Shown: in pieces, positions 1-12,003 of the stretch
Position numbering within the stretch: the first letter of the stretch is position 1
Layout of the letters: each line of letters starts with the position of its first letter
From: Chelydra serpentina
Taxonomy: Eukaryota; Chordata; Testudines; Chelydridae
Length of the DNA stretch: 64,000 bases
Direction: 5' to 3'
Assembly: GCA_037349315.1 (NCBI GenBank)
Contig: JBAIAC010000068.1
Coordinates: 18,505,001-18,569,000, forward strand
Made by a program: the position numbers and the translations under genes
Notes under the pieces: model-generated
The model's database searches: none
What the model was told of the DNA's origin: nothing
The model's input: only the letters and a program-made list of their open reading frames with translations

Positions 1-775
1 CCAGCTTTCTATCCACCTTACAGTCCCTTCATCTAATCCATACTTCTTTAACTTGCTGGCAAGAATACTGTGGGAGAGCGTATCAAAAACTTTGCTAAAG
101 TCAAGGTCCGCTTTCCCCAGATCCACAGTGCCTGTTATCTCATCATAGAGGCAAATCAGGTTGGTCAGACATGACTTGCCCTTGGTGAATCCATGTTGAC
201 AGTTCCTGATCACTTTCCTCTCCTCCAAGTGCTTCAAAATAGATTCCTTGAGGACCTTCTTTGTGATTTTTCCAGGATAGAGATGAGGCTGACCCATCTG
301 TAGTTCCCCGGATTCTTCTTCTTCTTCCCTTTTTAAAGATGGACACTATATTTGCCTTTTTCCAATCATCCTGGACCTCCCCTGATCGCCACGAGTTTTC
401 AAAGATAATGGACAATGGCTCTGCAATCACATCAGTCAACTCCCTCAGCACTCTCGGATGCATTGATCCGGCCCCATGGACTATGTATGTCCAGCTTTTC
501 TAAATAGTCCTTAACCTGTTTTTTTACCACTGAGGCCTGCTCACCTCCTCCCCATACTGTGCCATCAAATGCAGCAGTCTGGGAGATGACCTCGTCTGTG
601 AAGACTGAGGCAAAAAAAGCATTGAATACTTCAGCTTTTTCCACATCATCTGTCACTAGGTTGCCTCCCACATTCAGTAAGGGTCCCACACTTTCCCTGA
701 CCACCTTCTTGTTGCTAACATACCTGTAGAAACCTTTATTGTTACCCTTCACATCCCTTGCTAGCTACAACTTGA
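1..775 (-). mobile_element. CR1 LINE fragment, end of linker and start of reverse transcriptase
   Basis: Read on the minus strand, this encodes CR1-type ORF2 protein. The stretch from about 752 to 432 gives the segment before RT, with FYRYVSNKK and [14 protein letters not shown]. It is followed by the early RT block with PLSIIFENSWRSGEVQDDWKKAN and, near 1-220, a block ending in DFSKVFDTLSH. The frame changes several times (near 470 and 300), so this is a decayed copy. It runs off the left edge of the window, so the 3' part is not visible. The 5' edge is near 775, where CR1 similarity stops. CR1 is the dominant LINE of reptiles and birds, and 5' truncation is usual for it. Confidence 0.88.
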
Positions 776-3033
776 ATTGTGCTTTGCCTTCCTGATTACA
801 TCAAAGCACAATTAGAATTGCAGCAAGCAATGGATGTAAAGGGTAACAAGAAGGGTTTACAGCCTTACTTAGCTACAAAGGTTTCTGATTGACCTTTTAC
901 AGTAGATTTTTAAAGTTTACTAGAATTAATTTTCTTTGTCTATTACCAATAGCATATAAAATACTTCCTGCTTTCCTCCCCACTAATGATTTTACATGCA
1001 TTATTGAGTTCCATGTTATCTTTTTTTCAGTTCACTTCACATTCCTTTAGAGTCTATTTAGGTTAATGCCCTGCCTACAGGCTCATCAGCATTTCAACCT
1101 TGATATTAAAATAACTTGATTTTAAGTTCTCCCCAGTTTCAAATGTACCATACCTGGTTTATTCCATTTATTAGGTACAACATCGACTGACATGGCTATA
1201 TTTTACGATAAAGCATCAATCCAGCGCTACATTCATGATCATCATTCCTTCATTTTCCCAGTAAGTAATTAGGAAGTTAAACCTCAATGATCACTACAAT
1301 CACTGACCAACCTTTTCAGAGACCTCTTAAAGCTTTCTTGGCCTACATTCTCAGTCTGTTCAAGGGTCTAAAGCAACACCCAAACATCACTTTTAAACTG
1401 TCCTATCAAACTGTCAGACATAATTTCTCACCTTTTCTCTATGTTATACAATAATTTTTCTGACTGCTTTTCCCTAACTTTTGTGTATAGTCTGTATCCC
1501 GATAATTTATATTTCCCATTCTGATGTCTTGAAGTAATGACAGAGACTTAATTTAAACTAACACATTTTTAATCATTACAAACTTAAAAGTTTTACTTCT
1601 CCTCTTGTTGCAAATTTGTTCTGGATTTTTCTAATGTGGCAAATAATAACAAATTATTAAAAAGACAGTTTCCAATGGTGAATAATTTAAATGTTAATTA
1701 CTTCTTCCTAAACAAAACGTTGGTGTCACTGATGGCAGTCCAATGAATTCTTCTGGCAGCAAACACCACAAAAAGCTATTACAGATCCCTTGATTTAGGT
1801 TTTATACATATACCCAAACCAGTGTATGGCTACCATCTGCTACCATAATATGTGAACACAGCACAACAGTATTTACAATATTTAATATATGAAGCAGCAG
1901 AGGAATGATTAACACAAATAAAATACACCTCCTGCAAGTTGGAATAAATATCAGAATGCAAGCTTTAAAGGCTAAATGTTGAAAAGTGACAGCTGAATTA
2001 AACAAAATGTTTAGTTGCTCACCTGAAGTTACAGGTCTGATTGATTTGGGGGGGGGGGGGGGGAGGGAGGAGAGATGCAGACAAGATTTTGAGGGAAAAG
2101 GTATTGTTTTGTTGCTACTTTTTTTTGGAAGTTAAATGCGTCACTATTCACCCCTCCACCATGCAAACCTCTTCCCTTTTCCCACACAGCAATCCACAGC
2201 TTCAGTTCCAGTGATCATACATGTCATCCTCCCAGGTTTCAACTCCTTTCCTCAATATAAGGGAGCAGTTTAGTGATAAGTAAATTAAATTGGATAATTG
2301 ACAATGTAATTAATAAAGGTGTAATTTTTGTACACCTTACAGAAAAGTTTGCCTTTAACCGGGATTTAAAATGTGAGAAAGGTTAATGGCTTTGCAAATC
2401 AGCTTAGAAAGTGTGTTCCATACACAACAGTCAGTATAGAGGAACACATGGAAATAATTGTGTGAGAACTGAACAAATCAGGTGTTGAGACTGCCATCAC
2501 TGGCACATCGGAAAAGAAAAGTTGTGGGGGAGTGGAAGGCAAAGAGACACAAATGAAGACTAATCCAGTTTTCAAGTTTAAACTTTCAAACATAATCTCA
2601 ACTAAAAAAGTCTAATCCAGGAATAAAATATTACCATTTGAATTTGATTTTAAAAGTATATTCTTTCCTTAATTCTGATACTGAAGGAAGAGTATAGTAC
2701 ATAATGTTGCACTTATTAGTTTTGCACATGAAATATTTCAATTCAGCATTTTCCTGCGATCACCCAGATATGTCCATATTTGCCTCACTAATAAGAGCGG
2801 GACCTCACCAGCCTTCACACTACTGTATTGTAAATCAAAATTTTCCAAGGTGGATGCCTGAAGTTAGGCTCCTAAATCAGTGGTCTGGGTACTCAGTAAT
2901 TTCCATTGGCTTTAATGAGAGGCCCTTAGACCTCCACGGAACACTGACCAATACATAGCTGGAAATTAGACTGGCTTATCTGTGTGTTAGCACTGTTAAA
3001 ATAGATGTTAAGTTTATAAGAATGTGTTTAGTG
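776..3033. other. AT-rich non-coding stretch
   Basis: No coding region longer than about 70 codons looks protein-like here. A run of 16 G lies at 2048-2063. Around 2760-2950 there is a segment resembling short dispersed reptile repeats, but I cannot name a family. No host exon or RNA gene was recognised. Confidence 0.5.
2048..2063 (+). repeat. G16 homopolymer
   Basis: An uninterrupted run of 16 G is followed by GGGA repeats. It is directly visible and could be a quadruplex-prone or assembly-error-prone site. Confidence 0.9.
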
Positions 3034-3483
3034 TAGGGCTGTCAAGCGATTAAAAAAATTATTCACGATTAATCGTATGATTAATCGCAGTTAAACAATA
3101 ACAGAATACAATTTATTTAAATATTTTTGGATGTTTTCTACATTTTCAAATATATTTATTTCAGTTGCAACACAGAATACAAAGTGTACCATGCTCACTT
3201 TATATTTATTTTTCTTACAAATATTTGTGCTGTAAAAAAAGTAATAATATTTTTCAATTAACCGAATAAAATTATTGTAATGCCATCTCTTTATCATAAA
3301 AGTTGAACTTACAAATGTAGAATTATGTACAAAAAATAACTGCATTCAAAAATAAAACAATGTAAAACTTTAGAGCCTACAAGTCCACTCAGTCCTACTT
3401 CTTGATCAGCCAATCTCTCAGACAAGTTTGTTTATATTTGCAGGAGATAATGCTGCCCGCTTCTTGTTTACAATGTCACCTCT
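3034..3483 (-). mobile_element. hAT transposon 3' terminus with transposase C-terminal remnant
   Basis: The left edge starts TAGGGCTGTCAAGCGATTAA and is followed by paired ATTAATCG-type motifs, a terminus I know from reptile hAT-like elements. On the minus strand, just inside the right edge (about 3480-3400), the reading GDIVNKKRAALSPANINKL is the C-terminal tail expected of this transposase. It breaks at a stop where a short deletion seems to have removed a few bases. The region between tail and terminus is AT-rich 3' UTR. Similarity ends at about 3483, so most of the transposase gene is absent. Family placement is from memory. Confidence 0.65.
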
Positions 3484-3725
3484 ATACCCTTTGTTATAAG
3501 GTTATATTGAATGTTTGCATTGTAAACCTCTGTAATTGTGCAACTCATCAGATAGAAAAGCAGCATTAAATACTGTAAAGTGATGGCTTACTACAGAAGG
3601 TGTTAAGTCTTCCCACAAGAAGGCCCACTGAAATCAAATGAGCCATTGTTAAACATCAAAGAAAAAACGCCATGTTTACACTACCACATATGTCGGCAAA
3701 ATTTGTTTCTCAGAGGTGTAAAAAA

Positions 3726-3746
3726 ATAAATAAATAAATAAATAAA
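3726..3746 (+). repeat. (TAAA)n microsatellite
   Basis: About five perfect TAAA units lie within the outer MITE. Confidence 0.85.
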
Positions 3747-3943
3747 CCTCACCCCGAGCTACATAAGTTTCACTGGCATAAATGGTAGTGTGCATAGCGC
3801 TACCCACCAACACAGCTACCACCACTCTTTGGGGTGGTTTAATTATGTCGATGGGAGAGCTCTCTCCTATCAGCATAGAGCGGCTATGCGAGAGATCTCA
3901 CAGCGGGCATTCATACAGCTGTGCTACTGTAATCTTTCTAGTG

Positions 3944-4292
3944 CAGGAGTTCTCAACCTTTTTCTTTCTGAGGCCCCCAGACATACTGTGAAAACTCCAG
4001 GGCCCAGCTGTATTCACAACTGTTTTTCTGCATATAAAAAACAGGGCCGGTGTTGGGGGGTAACAAGGAGGGCAATTGCCCAGGACCCCTCACACCATAG
4101 GGGGCACTATGAAGCTAAGTTGCTCAGGCCCTGGGTGGAGGGGCTTGGGGCCCCGTGCTGGAGTCCCGTGTGGTAGGACTTCAGCTTTCTGCCCTGGGCC
4201 TTAGCAAGTCTATGTCAGCCATGCTTGGCGGATCCCGTGAAACCTGCTCACAGCCGCCCAGGGGGCCCCGGACTCCTGGTGGAGAGCCACTG
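3944..4292. mobile_element. hAT-type MITE nested in another MITE
   Basis: Inverted termini CAGGAGTTCTCAACC and GGTGGAGAGCCACTG match imperfectly. The flanking 8-bp duplications are TTCTAGTG (3936-3943) and CTCTAGTG (4293-4300), 7 of 8 identical. An 8-bp duplication and a CAG..CTG end are hallmarks of hAT insertions. The interior is GC-rich and non-coding. Confidence 0.75.
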
Positions 4293-4310
4293 CTCTAGTG
4301 CAGACATAGC

Positions 4311-7009
4311 CAAAGACTTTCTTAATTGGATTCCTCCCCTGCCCACAAATGAAGAGACCACCTGCATGAACTCATCCCACCAGCTTGAACTGTGGGAGAA
4401 AGGAAATAATCTGTGACAAGAAGAAACTTGGTTTTTATGCTGCTTGGATTCTGAGGGGCAAGGATTACTAAGCATAACCAAAAGATCTGCAGTGCTTGGC
4501 CTCGGTTAGCCCTAAAGGACATACAGAGCTTGCTTATTACACCAGCTTCTATCACCTTTTGGTACCTAAGACTAACTCATTTGTGTGTGTCTGCTTACTT
4601 GCTTTACCCTTGTAAATAACTAATTTTTTCTTCTTAGTTAACAATTCTTTGATTAGTTAATTTATTATAGGATTGCCTATTAGCGCTGTCTTGTAAGATC
4701 TAAAGTGCAGTTGACCTGGGGTAAGTGAGGGGGCATTGGGAGTAGCCTGAATGTTGTGATTTTGGTTTAAGGAACCCATCTATCACAAAGGCAAGCTTGC
4801 CTAGATGATAAGATAGACTGGGGTACCCAAGAGGACTGTCTGTGACTTCATGTTAAGGCTAATATAGTGCTTGAGGAGTCCACAATTGACACTAGATTGG
4901 TGAAATCTAAGTATAGAATTCACAACCGGTTTGGGGTTTGTGCCCTCCTTCTTAACAATCTGCCCTCAGATTGGTACTCATTCTCTTGAGCTGACTAAAG
5001 GAGCCCGGGATTTTTAAAAGTCAGGTTACCAATTTAGGTTTGTGCATTCACATGCATTCAGGAACTTAACTGTAGGCACCCATTTTTGAAAATCTTGGCA
5101 GTAACACTTTGGCAAGCAAGGTTATAATCACACGGGTCACTCCCTGCTCTCGCCCTGCTCAAGCCCGTTGGCTCTCGACACAGTGTCACATACACGTTCA
5201 CAGAGCCCTTCCCCTGAGGCTGACAATGTGGCCAACCAAATAAAATGATTTGGAAGGCTGGATATGGCCCCAGGGGGCACCAATTGCCCATCCCCTAGAT
5301 ATTGCACAAAACAGAAAGTAAACAGTTGTTACCTTTTGCAGAATCAGAAACAAATTAAAAGCTCAAGTGTTACAAACATAAACTTAATATGGAAAAATAT
5401 TATCTTCAATCTTTAAAGAGCGTATTACAGTGAAATGATCATAAAACGCTGTTAGGAGCTGGACTGTTTCATTGTTAAAATCACTGTTTTTCCACAGCTG
5501 CAATATACATACTTCACAGTGAGCACTGCAGTAAAACCCCATACACACATCTTGGAGTTCTAACAAACATACATAAATCAAATAGCTGTTCAAAAATAAT
5601 TAACATAATTGCTAATGCAAAATACAGTACTGCAAAACACCTTGTGATATGTTCCACAATATTCTGTGCTTCTGATACCAAGATGCACCACCTAATTCAA
5701 AGTCACTGTCCAATCATAAACAAAACTCATTCTACTGCTGATGCATAGAAATTATTATTCTTATAGCTGAAAAAGACAGCAGTGTAAATGCAGCCAAAGA
5801 AAGACACAGTTGGCTCATTAATGGAGAAAGAAGACTGCCTGCCAAGAAGAATCAGTTGACCTGAAGAGACTGGTTTTAGCTAAGAGGCAGTCAATCATTA
5901 ATTTCAAAGGATTATGAAGATAATCTGTTCTCTTGCCACGTCTTCCCCACAAACAACGCATGTATAATTTAGACCAAAAAATGACAATACTGTGGTAGAC
6001 AGGTACTGTACTTTCACACATCTTATGCTAAATATGTACATTGACTTGCATGTAGTTTTGTTGTAGCTTTGTTGGTCCCAGGACATTAGACAGACTCACC
6101 AGGGTGTTCTCTGCACTGTTCAAGAATGGTGAAATGAACATCCAAGAAGTGAAACTGCACTTGTTTGGTGGTGTACTGGAGCAACAACAGCATTTAGGGG
6201 AAAAAAGGGGAAAAAGCTATCATTTTTGTGCAACATTCCAAAAGCACACATTCTCTGTTATCAAAAATACTGATGCAAGAAGAAATGAAAACAGCCATAT
6301 TTTTGCTTCTGTTCAGCTAGAAACATATGGGTGGAAAGTAAATGTTGGCAAAGAAAGAGGCAGACATTAAGAAGCATGAAAACTAAAATTTTCCCTAAAG
6401 GGTATGTAGTAACCAAAAAATTAAAAACTAATTAAAACCTACATGATACACCACTCAGCATGCTTGAGCTATACAAACAGAAGAGACACAAGTGGCCAAG
6501 ATTTTCAGAAATGACTCATTTTGATTACTCAACTTGACACCTTATAAAAGCCTGATTTTCAGAAAGTACTGACAACCAGCCTCTGAAAAAAAATCAGGCC
6601 CCTCTAAAATGTCTCAAGTTGGGCACTCAGAAATTGAATCTTCCGAAATTACCAGTCACTTTTGAAAGTCTTTGCCAAGGTGCTGCTGTAGATTTCTCCA
6701 TCATGCTCTCCATCTGCCTCCAAAAACTCAAAATGTAGGTACGGTATGTAGAGTCAGCCATGTTACCCAACTACAAACAGTTTTAAAAGAAAAAAACTGT
6801 AGTTACGATGGTCCAATATTAGATAAGTTTAGATACTGAAGTATTTCTAGTGAAGAAACAAAGAGATAGCACGCTGAGAATTTGTAAATCTTAAAATGAC
6901 TCATCTACTATTCAAAATTTTCCATGAGTGTTACTATTATCACAGCTTCTCACTACAACGAAAGATGAAAAAAGCTGAATCAGATCTTTATACTGGAATA
7001 TTTTCAGTG
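4311..7009. other. AT-rich non-coding stretch
   Basis: No protein-like reading frame longer than about 90 codons was found. Short fragments around 6055-6090 resemble a dispersed repeat seen again near 48590. The rest is unremarkable. Confidence 0.5.
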
Positions 7010-7102
7010 ACTTTTCAAAAGCTCCTAAGAAATTTCAGAGCACAATCCCAGTAACTTTCCATGGGACTTGTGCTCCTAAGTCACCTAGGTGCTTTTGAAA
7101 AT
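7010..7102. mobile_element. Short palindromic MITE-like repeat
   Basis: The left side ACTTTTCAAAAGCTCCTAAG and right side CACCTAGGTGCTTTTGAAAA form an imperfect inverted repeat around a short centre, about 90 bp overall. Similar TTTTCAAAAG and CCTAAG motifs occur near 6545-6680 and 22610-22680, suggesting a dispersed family. I cannot assign the superfamily. Confidence 0.4.
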
Positions 7103-7470
7103 TCCACCCTTTTGCCATTTCCTTCCCCCAACTATCCAAACACAATTGCTACATATTACCTAGGTTTGGCCCCATCTGTGTTGGATGTGTAAGAGGTCAC
7201 TTTGTCTGGAGGAATGCTTAAAGACTGTGAAGACATGGGTGTAAGTGAGGCCTTAGAGGAGCCTTTAGCCAGTGAGAGGGAGCATGACTCCAGTCTTAAG
7301 TAGTCTCTGCAGAATAAGGCAGCCCACACCATACACTTGGGAAGGCGAGAAGGAGTGGACTGAGGGGAGCTGCTGACGGATTACAAACTCCACTCAAACT
7401 GGCAACAAATCCTAAATCACTTGCTAAAGTCCAATGCTTTATACAGCATGGAGGAAAAAAAACACTGATT

Positions 7471-7910
7471 CATGTAATGTTTAAGAAAAGTTTTGTAAAT
7501 GAGTTCCAATAGTTCATGGATTAGGGATCCAATTTTATGGGGTTCCAGGGGCTTCTGTATAGATTATTTAGGTTAATCTTTCTATCTACCCAATGGGACT
7601 CGGTGCTCAGTCTAGAAGATGCCATCAGAGATGCTTAGTTTGCAGTTCACAAACGGTGGATTTGTGTCTCTAGAGATAACATGCTTGTTAACAGCAAAAA
7701 TGTTTTTAAATAAATAATATATAGAGGTGAGAAACAACAGACCTCAACCCCCTATTGTCCCTCTGCAAATTTGTGTACACAGGGTCAGTCCCTTACCTCT
7801 CTCTAAAAGTGCAAAGTTTCAAAAAGTTCAATGAACAGAAGATTGTTGGGGCGGAATAGATCTGGACAAGGAGAAGTGTGGAGATAAATGTGAGAAGGGA
7901 GGGACAGTAC
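7471..7910 (+). mobile_element. Non-autonomous copy of the hAT 5' region
   Basis: This 440-bp block is co-linear and closely similar to 38188-38637, which lies 5' of the transposase gene in the hAT element at 38004-41426. Both start near TTCATGTAATGTTTAAG and both end near GAGAAGGGAGGGACAG. No transposase sequence follows, so this is a deletion derivative or fragment of the same family. The autonomous copy has an expanded AAAT microsatellite where this one has only two units. Confidence 0.8.
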
Positions 7911-8219
7911 AATATGTCTAACTTCTCCCCCTTGGGCCACAGCACTCAAAGCAAAATCGTTCACCTTAAAAAAACTTTACCGATAAACATCACAGGTTTA
8001 TTTTCATAGGCTTTTATCAATGCCTAATATTTTTTTCTGAAACTAGGTGCTACTAAATGTAATATTACAGTATCTCATGTTAATCTCTGAAAACTGCACA
8101 GTGGCTTTGAAACAGTGAATTTAAAAATCATAATACTTAAATGTGTAATGGTTCTGGATGAATAAATTGCTAAGTTAGAAAGAATATTACAAGCATGTAG
8201 ACAAAATCAGAAAGGTTAA

Positions 8220-9640
8220 GGCACAAAATGAGTTACACCTAACAAGGGAGAAAAAAGGCAGTAAGAAGGAGGTTCCATAAATACATTAGACGCAAGAGAA
8301 AGATGAAGGAAAGTGTAGGATCTCTCCTATTCAGGGAAGGAGCGCTAATAATGGATGACATCAATATGGCTGAGGTGTTTAATGCAGTTTTGTTTCAGCC
8401 TTCACTGAAAAGGTGTATTGTGACCCGATGCTTAACACAATTAATGTTAACAACAAGGGGGAAGGACACAAGCCTAAACAGGGAAAGAATAAGTTTAAGA
8501 ATATTTAGATAAGTTAGACTATGCAAGTCAGCAGGGTCTGATGAAATTCACCCTAGGGTACTTAAGGAACTAGCTGAAGTAATCTCGGAATTGTTAGTGA
8601 TTATTTTTGAGAATTTATGGAGGACAGATGAGGTCCCAGAGGACTGAATAATGGCAAACACAGTACCTATTTTTAAAAAGCTGAACAAAGTAAAACAGCG
8701 AACTATAGACCAGTCAGCCTAACTTTGATACCTGGAAAGATACAAACTAATAAAAATCCAACTGTAAGCTAGACAGTTATAAGCAATAGCCAACATGGAT
8801 TTGTCAAGAACAAATCATGACAAATCAACATAAAATCCTTTTTTGACAGGGTAACTGGCCTAATGGATGGGTGGAAGCTGTACACTTGATATATCTTGAT
8901 TTTAGTAAGGCTTTTGACACAGTCCCACATGACATTCTCATACACAAACTAGAGAAATGTGGTCTAGATTAAACTACTATAAGATGGGTGGATAACTGGT
9001 TGAAAGAACTACTCACAGAATAGTTATCAATGGCTTGCTGTCAAACTGGGGGGACATTATATAGAAGGTCCCACACTAATTAATATTTTCATTATTGACT
9101 TGGATAATCGAGAGGAGACCATGCTTATAAACTTTGCAGAAGACACCAAGCTGGGAGGGGATGCTTGCACTATGTAAGCCACAGGAAGTAGTTGTCCTAC
9201 TCTACTTGGTGCTGGTGAAGCCTCATCTGGAGTACTGCATCCAATTCGAGGAGTCACACTTTAGGGAAGATGTATCCAGAGCTGAGCAACAAAAATGATA
9301 GGAGCTTTAGGAAAACTGAGCTATAAGGAAAGTTAAAAAAAACTGAGCATGTTTAGCCTTGAAAAAAGACTGAGGGGGGACCTGACAATAGTCTTCAGAT
9401 ATGTTAAGGGCTGTTAGAAAGAGGATGGTAATCATTTGTTCTTCATGTCCTTATATGGTTGGGCAAGAAGTAATTTGCTTAATCTGCAGCAAGAGAAATG
9501 TAGGTTAGATATTAGGAAAATCTTTCTATGAAAATAATTAAGCACTTGAAAAGGCTTCCAAGAGAGGTTGTGGAATCCCCATCACGGGAGGATTTTAAGA
9601 AAACACTCAGAAACCTTTTAGATCTAACTTTAGATTAATG
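8220..9640 (+). mobile_element. Decayed CR1 LINE, RT region through 3' tail
   Basis: Plus-strand translation in shifting frames gives the CR1 order. First come the pre-RT block with SVGSLL and EVFNAV (8303-8420) and the SAGSDEIHPRVLKELAEV block (about 8525-8585). Next are ENLWRTDEVPED, then [16 protein letters not shown] near 8895-8940. The C-terminal block (about 9340-9400) includes SLEKRLRGDL-like sequence, then a tail. Many stops and indels are present, for example the TGA after VPED near 8645. It is 5'-truncated at about 8200. The 3' edge near 9640 is approximate. Confidence 0.88.
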
Positions 9641-11424
9641 AGGGAACACATTATGAGACAGGAGACTAACAAATGAAGCTGGATTGAGTTAATATAGGCA
9701 ACTCCCAACATTTCTATTACAGCTAATGCCAGGGAAACAATACAAAACTGTACACTACCCAACCGGTCAGAAGCTAACTTGTTCCCAGGGTTAGCCCAAC
9801 AACATGAGGGAAATTAGAAAACAACAAATTAGGTCCACTGCTGATGGTCATGCTCATCTCCTTGGAATCATGTTAATATTGTTTGTTTTAATCTACTGGT
9901 TTCCTTTATATTCTGTGGAACTTCTAGCTGGAAATTTGTTTTAATCAAAAAGTTGCTTCCTCCAGTAAAGACCTGCTTAAAACAGTAAGCCTTTTCCAGT
10001 GTGAAAAAACAATTCTGATAAAGAGGATCAATGAATCCCCACCTTCATTAGAATTCTGGAAAGTAACAGTTCAGATAATCATGCTCATAGAGAAAAAAGG
10101 GCAAGAATAAGTAGTACAGTTTTCCAAAGGTCCTGAGACTATTTCTAAATTCTCTGTATGAGAAAACTTGAAAGATGATAAAATTAGAAATGGGTGAACT
10201 TGTTTGGGAATTATTTCACTCACCATATAGCTCATAGCAATCTTACAGATTAGAAGGAGATAGGTGTCACTTTGCAAGAGGGATAGGTGGGTTCGTCTTT
10301 TTTTAAAAAAAATGTATCATTTAGAAAGGCAGGAGGAAATCTGGGGCACAGAGTGGAAACAACACTATAATGGTGCAGGAGTGTCTTATGATTCAATACT
10401 GGAGAAGACTGTTTTGTTTGACAGGTTTCACTGATTGCTATTCAATGGTTTTCATTCTTTTGTTATGTACAACTTGAATATATAGATTACATATGTAAGC
10501 ATATATCAAATAAAATATTTATTTAAACAATGAAAATATCAAATAACTCCATGTTAAAATGAATTTAGAAGTGAAATTTTCTGCATTTTGGTCAAATGTG
10601 ATCTGCACAATGTAAATGAATATAATGAACACTTTTCACTTAAAGCTGTTACATAAGCCAATAAAAGAGGAGGGTAAACACCAGTGGAGGAGATGGTTTA
10701 ATGCAGAAAACTATGATGAAATTCCCAGAATTACCCAATTATTAAGCATTTTAACATGTTTTTAACCATTACATTCACGTCTGGTAATCTTCCCAGCTTT
10801 TAATTAATAACTTCTACGTGAGAATTTTTCTATAGTTCCACTGCTTTCCTAATGAAATGCAAACACATACTTTATAAAAGCTTTCCTGATGCAGACCATT
10901 TACTTCAAACACAATGCTGGTTTTCTATTAGAGCCAAGGGGTTTGGAGCCATAACCAGCAATCAGTTGTTTTAGCATTTCTCTTACGCATCAAGTTGCTT
11001 TACAGTTTTGCTGCTGTGTTCCCCGTTCCCCTGCTTCCAACTTGCATTCTGGTTTTTCCTGTTTCCTTTTTTTCAAAAGGAAGAGGAGAAGGGAGAGAAG
11101 CAAGGAATCTTTTAATTTCACTATTGAATTCAAACTTAATTGAGCAGGAAATATCTGAAAATGTATTTCAATTGCCAACAAATAAAACTTGCACAATCAC
11201 CCTCTCTATCCACACCTCTGTATCAACATTCATCAATACTTTTTTCGTTATAGATCTTGGGTGAGATCCTGCTCCACTGAAGCCAATGCGAGTTTTGCTA
11301 TTTTCAATGCAACTGAATTTCACTCATTGTCTATTGCCTTAAAATTAAATTTTAGAAGTCCCAACAGAATGACTGCTCATGATCATGAGGCTTTTTAAAT
11401 AGTTGAGTAATAGATATTTTAGAA
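9641..11424. other. AT-rich non-coding stretch
   Basis: I see no convincing coding, RNA or transposon structure here. Small open frames (for example 10071-10277 and 10990-11264) lack recognisable domains. Confidence 0.5.
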
Positions 11425-11471
11425 CAATGGCTCTCAACCAGGGGTACATGTACCCTTGGGGGTTCACAGGT

Positions 11472-11637
11472 GTCTTCCAGGGGTACATTAACTCATCTAG
11501 ATATTTGCCTAGTTTTACAACACGTTACATAAAAAGCACTATCAAGACACAGAGGTCTTCCAGGGATATATTAACTCATCTAGATATTTGCCTAGTTTTA
11601 CAACACACTACATAAAAAGCACTATCAAGTCAGTGCT
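11472..11637 (+). repeat. 83-bp tandem duplication inside the hAT MITE
   Basis: Two adjacent copies, 11472-11554 and 11555-11637, begin GTCTTCCAGGG and share the block AACTCATCTAGATATTTGCC and the following ACATAAAAAGCACTATCAAG. They differ at only a few positions. The DIRS element begins directly after the second copy. Confidence 0.85.
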
Positions 11638-11684
11638 TGAAAAAGATGGTTACTCACCGTAGTAACTGGTGTTCTTCGAGATGT

Positions 11685-11853
11685 GTTGCTCATATGTATT
11701 CCAGTTAGGTGTGCGCGCGCGGCGTGCACGATCGTCGGAAGATTTTTACCCTAGCAACACTCGGTGGGCCGGCTGGCGCCCCCTGGAGTGGCGCCGTTAG
11801 GTGTCCCGATATATACCCCAGCCGGCCCATCGCCCTCTCAGTTCCTTCTTGCC
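11685..11853 (+). repeat. DIRS left inverted terminal repeat
   Basis: It runs from TTGCTCATATGTATTCC to CCTTCTTGCCGG and is nearly perfectly inverted at 17832-18003. Notable differences are GCCGTTAGG versus the inverse of CCTAATGGC and a small change at the inner edge. Just outside it (11641-11684) the terminus is unique to this end and is copied inverted in the internal complementary region. Confidence 0.92.
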
Positions 11854-11886
11854 GGCTATTCCGACAGTGGGGAAGGAGGGCGGGTT

Positions 11887-11985
11887 TGGAATACATATGA
11901 GCAACACATCTCGAAGAACACCAGTTACTACGGTGAGTAACCGTCTTTTCTTCTTCGAGTGCTTGCTCATATGTATTCCAGTTAG
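11887..11985 (+). repeat. DIRS internal complementary region
   Basis: The first half (GGAATACATATGAGCAACAC and onward to GGTGAGTAACCGTCTT) is the inverse of the left terminus at 11641-11701. The second half (TTCTTCTTCGAGTGCTTGCT and onward) is the inverse of the right terminus at 17970-18018. In known DIRS elements this region templates completion of circular DNA by bridging the two ends. Confidence 0.9.
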
Positions 11986-12003
11986 GTGACTCCCAAGCCA
12001 TTC

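Larger units (their letters stand above)
3671..4310. mobile_element. MITE with Harbinger-like ends, split by a nested hAT MITE
   Basis: The left end reads GCCATGTTTACACTACC and the right end, after the inserted hAT MITE, reads CTAGTGCAGACATAGCC. In inverted orientation these match each other (GGCTATGTCTRCACTA). They also resemble the terminus at 27600-27619. Internal sequence from about 3750 to 3935 carries short palindromic blocks and a TAAA microsatellite. No coding capacity is present. Confidence 0.6.
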
